The notes below the pieces were generated by a model. The model was not told the origin of the DNA. It was given only the letters and a program-made list of their open reading frames with translations, and ran no database searches. Both the position numbers and the translations under genes were made by a program. DNA of 64,000 bases, from the NCBI RefSeq assembly GCF_945952055.1, contig NZ_CAMFHB010000015.1, positions 1 through 64,000 of the forward strand, read 5' to 3'. This document shows positions 8,453-16,231 of the stretch, in pieces. Numbering within the stretch: position 1 is the stretch's first letter; each line of letters begins with the position of its first letter. Origin of the DNA: an uncultured Alsobacter sp. (GTDB lineage Bacteria; Pseudomonadota; Alphaproteobacteria; Rhizobiales; Beijerinckiaceae).

Positions 8453-9574
8453 ATGACTTGTGACATGGCCCGTTCCCGCGGCATCCCCGCGGGTCTCTTC
8501 CTGACGATCTCGATCGCCGCCCTCGGCTGGGCGCTGCCGGCGCATGCGCAGAACAAGGTGGTCAACGTCTACAACTGGACCGACTACATCGATGCCAGCG
8601 TCCTGGACGACTTCACCAAGGAGACCGGCATCAAGGTCGTCTACGACACCTACGACAACAACGAGATCGTCGAGACGAAGATGATGGCCGGCAAGTCCGG
8701 CTACGACATCGTGGTGCCGTCCGGGCCGTTCCTGCAGCGCATGGTCGCCGCCGGCGTCTTCCAGAAGCTCGACAAGGCCAAGCTTCCCAACATCAAGAAC
8801 GTCTGGCCCGAGATCGCCGACCGGCTGAAGGCCTTCGACCCCGGCAACCAGTTCGCCGTGAACTACATGTGGGGCACGACGGGCTTCGGCTACAACGTGA
8901 CCAAGGTGAAGGAGCGGCTCGGCAGCACCCCGGTGGACAGCTGGGACGTCGTGCTGAAGCCCGAAAACCTCAACAAGCTCAAGGACTGCGGGGTCATGAT
9001 GCTGGACAGTCCCGAGGACATGTTCCCGGGCATCCTGCGCGGTCTGAACCTGAACCCCGACTCCAAGAACGCCAACGACTACCAGAAGGCGGCCGATGCC
9101 CTGATGAAGGTGCGCGGCGCGGTGCGCAAGTTCCACTCGTCCGAATACATCAACGCCCTGGCCAACGGCGACGTCTGCTTCGTGATCGGCTACTCGGGCG
9201 ACATGCTGCAGGCCAAGCGCAGGGCCGAGGAGGCCAAGAACGGCGTCGAGATCGCCTACGCCATCCCGCGCGAGGGTGCGCTCATGTGGTTCGACTCGAT
9301 GGTGATCCCGGCCGACGCGCCCAACAAGGACAATGCCTACGCCTTCATCGACTACATGCTGCGGCCCGACATCGCGGCGCGCAACACCAACGTCGTGAAC
9401 TACGCCAACGGCAACGCCGCGTCGCGGGCGCAGGTCAAGCCGGAGATCCTCCAGAATCCGGGCATCTATCCGAACGACGCCGTGCTGAAGCGGCTGTTCA
9501 CCAACTCGTCGCCGGACGACAAGCTGCAGAAAACGATCACGCGCCTGTGGACGAGAGTGAAGACGGGCAAGTGA
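8453..9574 (+). CDS. Periplasmic polyamine (putrescine/spermidine) ABC-transporter binding protein, PotF type
   Basis: A 373-residue solute-binding protein with an N-terminal signal peptide (basic start, hydrophobic LFLTISIAALGWALP, cleavage near AHAQN). The mature N-terminus VVNVYNWTDYID and the motifs TGIKVVYDTYDNNE and DIVVPSGPFLQRM are those of PotF/PotD proteins, which deliver putrescine or spermidine to an inner-membrane PotGHI or PotABC transporter. No permease or ATPase gene lies nearby, so this is an orphan receptor or serves a distant transporter. The start at 8453 has GGAGCG upstream; the internal ATG at 8465 is an alternative. Confidence 0.92.
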   Translation: MTCDMARSRGIPAGLFLTISIAALGWALPAHAQNKVVNVYNWTDYIDASVLDDFTKETGIKVVYDTYDNNEIVETKMMAGKSGYDIVVPSGPFLQRMVAAGVFQKLDKAKLPNIKNVWPEIADRLKAFDPGNQFAVNYMWGTTGFGYNVTKVKERLGSTPVDSWDVVLKPENLNKLKDCGVMMLDSPEDMFPGILRGLNLNPDSKNANDYQKAADALMKVRGAVRKFHSSEYINALANGDVCFVIGYSGDMLQAKRRAEEAKNGVEIAYAIPREGALMWFDSMVIPADAPNKDNAYAFIDYMLRPDIAARNTNVVNYANGNAASRAQVKPEILQNPGIYPNDAVLKRLFTNSSPDDKLQKTITRLWTRVKTGK

Positions 9575-9653
9575 AGCGGCGCGATCGGCAGGTTGCGGCG
9601 GGCTTTCGGGCTCGGCGATGACTTGACAGAGCGACGACTTGGCGAACGGCAGC

Positions 9654-9670
9654 GTTGACGTTCCGTCAAC
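9654..9670. promoter_or_regulatory. Inverted-repeat operator candidate upstream of the URC operon
   Basis: GTTGACGTTCCGTCAAC is a perfect dyad with 7-bp arms and a 3-bp centre, about 105 bases before the first URC gene. The core TTGAC-N5-GTCAA resembles the RutR consensus TTGACCA-N2-TGGTCAA, which has one more base between TTGAC and GTCAA. RutR is the uracil-responsive regulator of pyrimidine degradation, so the position fits, but identity is inference. Confidence 0.45.
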
Positions 9671-9696
9671 CCCGGATCACGATAGTCGGCAATATG

Positions 9697-9755
9697 GGCC
9701 CCTCGGACCGTACCGGGGGGCCTCTCCTTTTCCGAAAGGGCGCGAAAACGTGCCC
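9697..9755 (+). promoter_or_regulatory. Structured leader with two hairpins before the URC operon
   Basis: Hairpin 1 (9697-9722) pairs GGCCCCTCGG with CCGGGGGGCC around a 6-base loop. Hairpin 2 (9738-9755) pairs GGGCGCG with CGTGCCC around AAAA. They fill most of the space between the operator candidate and the start codon at 9777. An attenuator or a stability element is possible; no known riboswitch class was recognised. Confidence 0.3.
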
Positions 9756-9776
9756 TTGCCCCCGCGGAGCGCCGAA

Positions 9777-11036
9777 ATGTCGGAAAACCGCTCGACCCAC
9801 ATCCGCCTGACCTCCCATCCGGAGCCGGGCGGCGGCGTCGCGCGCTGGCCCCTCGCCTGGGGCGCGGCGGATGCCAGGAGCCGCGGACCGGTGGTCGGTT
9901 CCGTGACCTCGCCGGGCGACCGCAACGTCATCGGGGCCCACGGCGGCGCCTATTCGCTCTATCGCGCGCTCGCGGTGTCCTCCGGCGCCCTCAATCCGCT
10001 TTCGCGCCCGGACCTCACCAACACGCATCCGGTCGTCGGCATCGGCCCGCACCCGCAGTGGTCGGAGCCCGGTCGCATCGTCTCGCTCGATCCCTGGGGC
10101 CACGTGGCGGGACAGGCCTTCGCCACCGAGATCGGCCAGGGACTGGACGTGCGCCCGACCATCGCGATCACCAAGGCGCGCCTGAACATGCCCGAGGTCG
10201 TCGCCGCGCTGTCGGGCGGCAGGCTGAAGGCCGACGAGGACATCATCTACCGCTCGGGCGACGTGTCGGTGACCAAGGTCGCGATCGACCCGGTCTGGCA
10301 CCTGCCCGGCGTGGCGGCGCGCTTCGGCGTGACCGAGACGCAGTTGCGCCGGACCCTGTTCGAGCAGACCGGGGGCATGTTCCCCGAACTCGTCACGCGT
10401 CCCGACCTGTCGGTGTTCCTGCCTCCCATCGGCGGGACCACCGTCTACATCGTCGGCGACATCGAGGCGCTGACCGACCCGCGGCGGACGATCGCCTGCC
10501 GTGTGCACGACGAGTGCAACGGCTCGGACGTGTTCGGCTCGGACATCTGCACCTGCCGCCCCTACCTGGTGCACGGCATCGAGGAGTGCGTCCGCGAGGC
10601 CCAGAAGGGCGGAGTTGGCGTGATCGCCTACAACCGGAAGGAAGGCCGCGCTCTCGGCGAGGTGACCAAGTTCCTCGTCTACAATGCCCGCAAGCGTCAG
10701 GAAGGCGGGGACCAGGCCGCGACCTATTTCGAGCGGACCGAATGCGTTGCCGGCGTCCAGGACGCCCGGTTCCAGCAGTTGATGCCGGACGTCCTGCACT
10801 GGCTCGGCATCCGCCGCATCGACCGGTTCATGTCCATGTCCAACATGAAGTACGACGCCATCGTCGGATCGGGCATCGAGATCGTCGAGCGGGTCCCGAT
10901 CCCCGACGAACTCATTCCGCCCGACGCATCGGTCGAGATGGAAGCCAAGAAGGCGGCGGGCTACTATGCCCCCGACGGCACCCCGACGCGCGACGACCTG
11001 CGCGGCACGGTGGGCCGACCGCTCGAACGCTACTGA
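9777..11036 (+). CDS. GTP-cyclohydrolase-II-like protein, URC1/Urg1 type (uracil catabolism)
   Basis: A 419-residue protein. The C-terminal half is a GTP cyclohydrolase II (RibA) domain with zinc ligands Cys247, Cys258 and Cys260 (ECNGSDVFGSDICTC), the same C-x10-C-x-C spacing as RibA. It continues to AYNRKEGRALGEVTKF, matching the RibA EGRGIG loop with changes. The N-terminal 200 residues are an extension absent from RibA. With the next two genes it matches the yeast URC1-URC4-URC6 (fission-yeast urg1-urg3-urg2) uracil-degradation set, in which this protein is proposed to act on a uracil nucleotide rather than GTP. Riboflavin synthesis is the less likely alternative, since no other rib gene is nearby. 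The start follows GGAG. It is the first gene of the operon. Confidence 0.85.
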   Translation: MSENRSTHIRLTSHPEPGGGVARWPLAWGAADARSRGPVVGSVTSPGDRNVIGAHGGAYSLYRALAVSSGALNPLSRPDLTNTHPVVGIGPHPQWSEPGRIVSLDPWGHVAGQAFATEIGQGLDVRPTIAITKARLNMPEVVAALSGGRLKADEDIIYRSGDVSVTKVAIDPVWHLPGVAARFGVTETQLRRTLFEQTGGMFPELVTRPDLSVFLPPIGGTTVYIVGDIEALTDPRRTIACRVHDECNGSDVFGSDICTCRPYLVHGIEECVREAQKGGVGVIAYNRKEGRALGEVTKFLVYNARKRQEGGDQAATYFERTECVAGVQDARFQQLMPDVLHWLGIRRIDRFMSMSNMKYDAIVGSGIEIVERVPIPDELIPPDASVEMEAKKAAGYYAPDGTPTRDDLRGTVGRPLERY

Positions 11037-11050
11037 GGCCACACCGCTCC

Positions 11051-12289
11051 ATGGCCCCTTCCGACACGGACCTCGCCCGGTCCCTGCTTTCGCCGCGGCC
11101 GATCCGCGACCGCGCCCACAGGATGCTGGATCTCGGCATTGCAGGCGATCTCCCGCACTTCGTCGTGGATTCGGGCCGGCTGCTGCGCTGCTGCGACTAC
11201 GTGCTCGACACGATCCGGCGCAATTATCCGACCCTGGACGTCCCCTTCCACGCGCGTTGGCGGCATTTCTCGGCCGGGGGGTTCGACCGCTGGGCCACGC
11301 TCGACCGTGCGACGACCTGGCCGTCCTCGGCCGCGAGGGCCCGGGCCGCCTTCGACCTCGCCATCACCAGCGTGCTCCTGGATGCCGGCGCCGGCCCGGC
11401 CTGGCGATACAAGGAAATCGTGAGCGGCGAGACCTTCACGCGCTCCGAGGGGCTGGCGATCGCCAGCTTCGACGTCTTCGCCGCCGGCGGCTTCTCGGCG
11501 AGCACGCGCGACCGCCTGCGCGCCGACGCCTCGGCGCTCTCGGCCACCTCCGCCGAGACCCTGGCGGAAGGCTTCCAGGTCGGCCCCGACAATCCGCTCG
11601 TCGGCCTCGAGGGGCGCGCGGCCCTGATGCGCCGGCTGGGCGACACGGTGGCCGCCAAGCCGGAGGTTTTCGCCCGGGCGGACGTGCCGCGGCCGGGCGG
11701 CCTCTTCGATTATCTCACCGCCCGGGCCGAAGGCGGCGTGCTGCCGGCCGAGGCGATCCTGACGGCGCTGCTGGAGCACCTGGGCCCGATCTGGCCGGGC
11801 CGCAGCACGCTGGGCGGCATCGACCTGGGCGACACCTGGTTCCATCCCAGCCTGGTCACGCAGGACGCCACCACCGGGCTCATCCCCTTCCACAAGCTCT
11901 CGCAGTGGCTGGCCTATTCGCTGATCGAGCCCCTGCAGTGGGCTGGCATCGGCGTGTCCGGCATCGACGCCCTCACGGGCCTCGCCGAGTATCGCAACGG
12001 CGGCCTCTTCATCGACGCCGGCGTCCTGCGCCACGTCAATCCGCGCGAGGCCAAGGAACCGCACCGGGTGGATTCCACGCTGGTGGTGGAGTGGCGGACG
12101 CTGACCGTGGCCCTCCTCGACGACGTGTCAGCCCTGGTGCGGCATCGCCTCGGACGGACGGCCGAGCAGTTCCCGCTCGCCAAGGTGCTGGAAGGCGGCA
12201 CCTGGGCGGCCGGACGACGCCTCGCACGCGAAAAACGCGTGGATGGAGCACCGCCGATCACCGTGATCAGCGACGGGACGGTGTTCTGA
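11051..12289 (+). CDS. DUF1688 protein, URC4/Urg3 type (uracil catabolism)
   Basis: A 412-residue protein of the DUF1688 family, called URC4 in Lachancea kluyveri and urg3 in Schizosaccharomyces pombe. Recognisable conserved stretches are VPFHARWRHFSAGG, GAGPAWRYKE, SEGLAIASFD and GLIPFHKLSQWLAYSLIEP. The biochemical activity of the family is not established; genetics in yeast place it in uracil breakdown. It begins 14 bases after the URC1-like stop and 57 bases before the uracil phosphoribosyltransferase start, all on one strand, so an operon is clear. The predicted location is cytoplasmic; no signal peptide or membrane segment is seen. Confidence 0.85.
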   Translation: MAPSDTDLARSLLSPRPIRDRAHRMLDLGIAGDLPHFVVDSGRLLRCCDYVLDTIRRNYPTLDVPFHARWRHFSAGGFDRWATLDRATTWPSSAARARAAFDLAITSVLLDAGAGPAWRYKEIVSGETFTRSEGLAIASFDVFAAGGFSASTRDRLRADASALSATSAETLAEGFQVGPDNPLVGLEGRAALMRRLGDTVAAKPEVFARADVPRPGGLFDYLTARAEGGVLPAEAILTALLEHLGPIWPGRSTLGGIDLGDTWFHPSLVTQDATTGLIPFHKLSQWLAYSLIEPLQWAGIGVSGIDALTGLAEYRNGGLFIDAGVLRHVNPREAKEPHRVDSTLVVEWRTLTVALLDDVSALVRHRLGRTAEQFPLAKVLEGGTWAAGRRLAREKRVDGAPPITVISDGTVF

Positions 12290-12346
12290 CGCCCTGACCG
12301 CGCTTAGACTGCGCCCAACCAGGTCCAGTTGCCGCCGAGGGTCCTC

Positions 12347-12976
12347 ATGGAAGGCGTAACCGTCGTGTCTCACCCGCTGGTGCAGCACAAGCTCACCCTG
12401 ATGCGGGACAAGAAGCGTTCCACCAAGGGCTTCCGGCAGCTCCTCAACGAGATCGGCATGCTGCTGGCCTACGAGGTCACGCGCGACCTGCCGCTGGAGC
12501 TGGTGGAAACCGAGACGCCGATCACGACCATGATGGCGCCGACCATCGCCGGCAAGAAGCTCGTCTTCGCGCCGATCCTGCGCGCCGGCGTCGGCATGCT
12601 GGACGGCATGCTCTCGCTCGTGCCCTCCGCCCGCGTCGCCCATATCGGTCTGTATCGCGACCCCGAGACGCTGACGGCCGTCGAGTACTACTTCAAGGCA
12701 CCGTCCGACATCGCAGACCGCCTCGTGGTCGTGATCGACCCCATGCTCGCCACGGCCAACTCCGCCGTCGCCGCCATCGATCGGCTGAAGGAGCGCGGCG
12801 CCAAGGACATCCGCTTCGTCTGCCTGCTCGCCGCGCCGGAGGGCGTGTCGCGCCTCACCGGCGCCCACCCGGAGGTGCGGATCTGGACGGCGGCGATCGA
12901 CGAGCACCTCAACGATCACGGCTACATCGTGCCGGGCCTGGGCGACGCCGGCGACCGCATGTACGGCACGCGCTGA
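12347..12976 (+). CDS. upp: Uracil phosphoribosyltransferase
   Basis: A 209-residue enzyme that makes UMP from uracil and PRPP. Family marks are the N-terminal [29 protein letters not shown] and the C-terminal uracil-binding [16 protein letters not shown]. The PRPP loop reads DPMLATANS (residues 131-139), where canonical enzymes have DPMLATGGS; the double change is unusual. Genome position as the third gene of the URC-type operon indicates a role in uracil catabolism (equivalent to yeast URC6/urg2), although salvage is equally possible chemically. The start ATG at 12347 has GAGG upstream. Confidence 0.93.
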   Translation: MEGVTVVSHPLVQHKLTLMRDKKRSTKGFRQLLNEIGMLLAYEVTRDLPLELVETETPITTMMAPTIAGKKLVFAPILRAGVGMLDGMLSLVPSARVAHIGLYRDPETLTAVEYYFKAPSDIADRLVVVIDPMLATANSAVAAIDRLKERGAKDIRFVCLLAAPEGVSRLTGAHPEVRIWTAAIDEHLNDHGYIVPGLGDAGDRMYGTR

Positions 12977-12991
12977 CGGTTCGGCGCCGGC

Positions 12992-13930
12992 TTACTGCGC
13001 GCGCGGATGCGCGGCGTTATAGGCGGCGAGCAGCCGCGACGTATCGACCTCGGTGTAGATCTGCGTGGTCGACAGCGAGGCGTGGCCGAGAAGCTCCTGG
13101 ATGGCCCGCAGCTCGCCGCCCCGCGCCAGGAGGTGGGTGGCGAAGGAGTGGCGTAGCGCATGCGGCGTCGCCGTGTCCGGCAGACCCAGCGCACCGCGCA
13201 GCCGCTCCATCGCCGCCTGGATGATGCGCGGTGACAGGGGGCCACCCTTGGCCCCCCGGAAAAGGGACTCGTCCGGCACAAGCGGCCAGGGGCACAAGCT
13301 CACATAGTCCTGCACCGCGACCGCCACCTGGGGCAGGACCGGCACCGAGCGCGTCTTGCCGCCCTTTCCGGTCACCGTGATGCTGTCGATGCCCGGAACC
13401 GGCGCATCCTTGGCGCGGATCCCCAGCGCCTCGGAAATGCGAAGTCCGCAGCCGTAGAGGAGAGCGAGGACCGCCGCATCGCGCACCAGGACCCAGGTGT
13501 CGCGATCCTCCGCGGCGCGCATGTCCGGATCGATCACCTTGCGTGCGGCCTCGGCGGGAAGGGGCTTGGGCAGGGTCCGGCTGAGTTTCGGCCCGCGAAT
13601 GGCCGACAGGGCCGAGGCCTTGGCGAGGCCTTCTCTCTCCAGGAACCGCAGCGCCGACCGGACACCGGCCAGGTTGCGCATCAGCGATCGGCTGCCGATG
13701 CCCTCCGACCTGCGCCCGGCCATGAAGGCCCGCAGGTCGGCCGGCTTCAGCCGCGAGATGGACGGCAGGTCCGGCGGGGTGCCGTCCCGCTCGGCCAGGA
13801 AGCTCGCGAACTGCCGCACGTCGCGCTCGTAGGACTCCAGCGTCTTGGGCGACAGCCGGCGTTCCGAGGCCAGGTGACGGCGCCAGCGGACGAGCGCGGC
13901 GGCAAGATCGGGAGCCATGGGCAGGAGCAT
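12992..13930 (-). CDS. xerC: Tyrosine recombinase XerC
   Basis: A site-specific tyrosine recombinase of about 312 residues. With XerD it resolves chromosome dimers at dif near the division septum. The catalytic set is complete: Arg in GCGLRISEALG, Lys in TGKGGKTR, His-x-x-Arg in HALRHSFATHLL, His in LGHASLSTTQ and the nucleophile Tyr in QIYTEVD. The N-terminal SAM-like DNA-binding domain is present (LSPKTLESYERDVRQFASFL). It is convergent with upp. The start is uncertain between MLLPMAP (13930) and MAPDLAA (13918), with no strong ribosome-binding site at either. The housekeeping context and standard length favour XerC over a phage integrase. Confidence 0.9.
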   Translation of the reverse strand: MLLPMAPDLAAALVRWRRHLASERRLSPKTLESYERDVRQFASFLAERDGTPPDLPSISRLKPADLRAFMAGRRSEGIGSRSLMRNLAGVRSALRFLEREGLAKASALSAIRGPKLSRTLPKPLPAEAARKVIDPDMRAAEDRDTWVLVRDAAVLALLYGCGLRISEALGIRAKDAPVPGIDSITVTGKGGKTRSVPVLPQVAVAVQDYVSLCPWPLVPDESLFRGAKGGPLSPRIIQAAMERLRGALGLPDTATPHALRHSFATHLLARGGELRAIQELLGHASLSTTQIYTEVDTSRLLAAYNAAHPRAQ

Positions 13931-14432
13931 GGAGAGAGCCTGATGGCGGGTGGTGAACGCCGTGTTAACGCGCGACGCGCCCAAAGGGCCTCGAGGACCG
14001 ATGATCGGAGAATCACGAGCCGTTTCGGCTCCGATTCAAACGCCTTGGAGTGGTCGGAGAATCACTTCGGGCCCAGCGCGTAACCCGAAAAGAAGAGTCC
14101 GATCAAAGCCTTGGTGCTTCTCTCTTCAGCGCATCCTGAGCCACGGCCCGCAGGGCCGTGAGCCGAAGGACCACGCACAGAAGCGCCGCTGCGCCAGCCT
14201 GCGTCGTTCGACACGGCCGCCGTGCGGCCGGCTCAGGATGAGGGAGATGGGGGCAGGGAGAGGGTCACAAGCGCTCGGGATCAGGACGGTCGTGGCCTAC
14301 CACAGGCAGTCCCATCACCCTCGCGAAAGCGGCGGTGGTCACGGAATCACCGCGGGAAACGAGTCCCGTTTCAGGCGATTCTGGTGGTCGATGAATCACT
14401 TGGTCGGGGAATCACCAGCCCCGCCGGGCGCC
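13931..14432. repeat. Gene-free gap packed with palindromic repeats
   Basis: No gene is supported here. The gap carries five copies of a 14-mer close to GGTCGGAGAATCAC at 14003, 14052, 14337, 14386 and 14402. They include two pairs each exactly 49 bases apart. The spacer of each pair starts with a hairpin (GAGCCG/CGGCTC and CGGGA/TCCCG) flanked by GAATC and GATTC. Between the pairs sits a second element (14132-14240) bounded by CATCCTGAGCC and its inverted copy GGCTCAGGATG. The xerC promoter lies at the left end. Confidence 0.65.
14132..14240. repeat. CATCCTGAGCC-type paired extragenic palindrome
   Basis: The outer arms CATCCTGAGCC (14132-14142) and GGCTCAGGATG (14230-14240) are perfect inverted copies. 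Each is followed inward by its own hairpin: ACGGCCC-GCA-GGGCCGT (14143-14159) and GGCCGC-CGT-GCGGCC (14215-14229). The first unit continues GAGCCGAAGGACCACGC. This matches the REP-like CATCCTGAG...GAAGGA elements common between genes in alphaproteobacteria. Confidence 0.7.
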
Positions 14433-15485
14433 TCACCGCGGGATCAACAGCCACAGGTCGAGGTCGAGGATGACGGAGGGGTCGTACTCCTCGCCGGTCT
14501 TGAGCGGGAAGTCGGCGCAGGGACGGTCCTTGGTCGCCACGGTCCTGACGCGCAGCGCGCCGACGTCGTCGCGCCCTGGCAGCGGCTGCTTGTCGAGGAT
14601 CTCGCTCCAGGCCGACACCGTGCCCCCGGCAAAGAGCGGCGCGACGTGGCGTCCGCCGTTGATCGCGGCGATGTGGAAGGCGTTGCCGAGCCCGTTGAAG
14701 CTGAGCGCGCGCGCCAGCGAGATGACGTGGCCTCCGTAGATCAGACGGCGGCCGTGGCGGCTCTGCGACTGCGAGAGCTGGTCGAAGTGCACGCGCGCGG
14801 TGTTCTGGTAGAGGCGCGTGGCGAGCTGGTGCTCGGCCTCCTCCACCGTCATGGCATCCACGTGATCGATCGTTTCGCCGATCTCGTAGTCGTCCCAGCG
14901 GAACGGCGAGCCGGAAAGGGACTCGTCCCAGGCATCGCGATCGATGATCGGGCAGGCATCGCCCAGCGCGTCGGGAGCAACCACCCGCGGCAGCGTCGGG
15001 ACGTGTTCCTCGGCGATCACCGACGCCGGATCCGCCTTGCGCACCATCACCCAGCGCACGTAGTCGAGCACCTCGACGCCGTCCTGGTTGTAGCCGGTGG
15101 AGCGGACGTAGACGACGCCGGTCTGCCGGTTGGAGTTCTCCTTGAGGCCGATCACCTCCGACACGGTCGACAGGGTGTCGCCCGGCACGACCGGCGCGAG
15201 GAACCGTCCCGCCGCATAGCCGAGATTGGCCACGGCGTTGAGCGAGATGTCGGGCACCGTCTTGCCGAAGACGAAGTGGAAGACGAGCAGGTCGTCCACG
15301 GGCGCCCTGCGATACCCCACGGCGCGGGCGAAGGCGTCCGACGACTGGACCACGAAGCGCGGGCCGTACAGCGCCGCGTACAACGCGACGTCGCCTTCGC
15401 TCACCGTGCGCGGCGTGGCGTGGCGGATCGTCTCGCCCAGACGGAAGTCCTCGAAGAAACGCCCACGGTTGGTCTTGCTGGTCAT
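14433..15485 (-). CDS. mcd: Mesaconyl-CoA hydratase (beta-methylmalyl-CoA dehydratase), ethylmalonyl-CoA pathway
   Basis: A 350-residue protein with two MaoC-like hotdog domains. Distinctive stretches are [36 protein letters not shown], and the second-domain [20 protein letters not shown] followed by [16 protein letters not shown]. It interconverts mesaconyl-C1-CoA and (2R,3S)-beta-methylmalyl-CoA, a late step of the ethylmalonyl-CoA pathway that regenerates glyoxylate. The start was chosen at MTSKTNRG because AGGAGG lies directly upstream. Two other pathway genes, ccr and ecm, occur in the same window on the same strand but not adjacent. It is divergent from rplS. Confidence 0.88.
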   Translation of the reverse strand: MTSKTNRGRFFEDFRLGETIRHATPRTVSEGDVALYAALYGPRFVVQSSDAFARAVGYRRAPVDDLLVFHFVFGKTVPDISLNAVANLGYAAGRFLAPVVPGDTLSTVSEVIGLKENSNRQTGVVYVRSTGYNQDGVEVLDYVRWVMVRKADPASVIAEEHVPTLPRVVAPDALGDACPIIDRDAWDESLSGSPFRWDDYEIGETIDHVDAMTVEEAEHQLATRLYQNTARVHFDQLSQSQSRHGRRLIYGGHVISLARALSFNGLGNAFHIAAINGGRHVAPLFAGGTVSAWSEILDKQPLPGRDDVGALRVRTVATKDRPCADFPLKTGEEYDPSVILDLDLWLLIPR

Positions 15486-15718
15486 CGGCTCCTCCTGCAC
15501 GACAGCACCTTGCCGGGGCGGCCGTGGCGCAGCAAGGGTCGTGGAGACCGACCTTCGGCCATGGCCGCGTGTGTTCGCCCGCCCGATGGCGCGGGCTGCG
15601 CATTGCGGGTCGACTCCGGCCCGGATGTCGTGTAAGAGCGCGCGTCCAACTCACAACAGCGGCGCCGAACGCCTGCCCGAGGACACCACCACGGGCACAC
15701 CGGCAGGAGACTTACACG

Positions 15719-16105
15719 ATGGATATCATCCAGCAGCTCGAGAAGGAGCAGGCCGAGAAGCTCGCGTCTGCCCGCGCCATCCCGGACTTCCGTCCCGGCG
15801 ACACCGTCCAGGTCAACGTGAAGGTGGTCGAAGGCGACCGCACCCGCGTGCAGGCCTATGAGGGCGTCTGCATCGCCCGCAACGGCGGCGGCCTCAACGA
15901 GAGCTTCACCGTTCGCAAGATCAGCTACGGCGAGGGCGTGGAGCGCGTGTTCCCGGTCTACTCGCCCCTGATCGACAGCATCAAGGTCGTGCGCACCGGC
16001 AAGGTGCGGCGCGCCAAGCTTTATTACCTGCGCGATCGCCGCGGCAAGTCGGCCCGCATCGCCGAGCGCAAGGACGCCCCCAAGGGCGACAAGAAGGCCG
16101 GCTGA
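15719..16105 (+). CDS. rplS: 50S ribosomal protein L19
   Basis: A 128-residue L19, located at the 30S-50S interface. It is recognised from [59 protein letters not shown] and [19 protein letters not shown]. The start ATG at 15719 is preceded by GGCAGGAGACTTACACG. The usual partners trmD, rimM and rpsP are not upstream; instead the divergent mcd gene is there, so rplS has its own promoter in the approximately 230-base gap. A strong intrinsic terminator follows. Confidence 0.97.
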   Translation: MDIIQQLEKEQAEKLASARAIPDFRPGDTVQVNVKVVEGDRTRVQAYEGVCIARNGGGLNESFTVRKISYGEGVERVFPVYSPLIDSIKVVRTGKVRRAKLYYLRDRRGKSARIAERKDAPKGDKKAG

Positions 16106-16128
16106 TCCGCCGCCCCTCATCGGTTTTG

Positions 16129-16158
16129 AAAAGGCCGGGAGCGATCCCGGCCTTTTTT
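16129..16158 (+). terminator. Rho-independent terminator after rplS
   Basis: The stem GGCCGGGA / TCCCGGCC with loop GCGA is preceded by four A and followed by six T. It sits 24 bases after the rplS stop codon and before leuC, so leuC is probably transcribed separately. Confidence 0.9.
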
Positions 16159-16231
16159 CATTCTTCCCTCCCAACGCCGGCTTGGGTAAAGGAAGCCCAT
16201 TCCCTTGCCTTCGTGACAGAGAGCGTCCGCC

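Noticed and set aside
9777-11036. Ordinary riboflavin-pathway ribA
   Set aside because: The long N-terminal extension, the changed EGRALGEV loop and the DUF1688/UPRT neighbours indicate the URC1-like group instead.
12992-13930. Integrase of a mobile element
   Set aside because: Length, domain pattern and housekeeping neighbours fit XerC; no tRNA gene, attachment repeats or phage genes are nearby.
14003-14415. CRISPR array
   Set aside because: Repeats are only 14 bases, spacing is irregular apart from two 49-base intervals, units are imperfect, and no cas gene is present.
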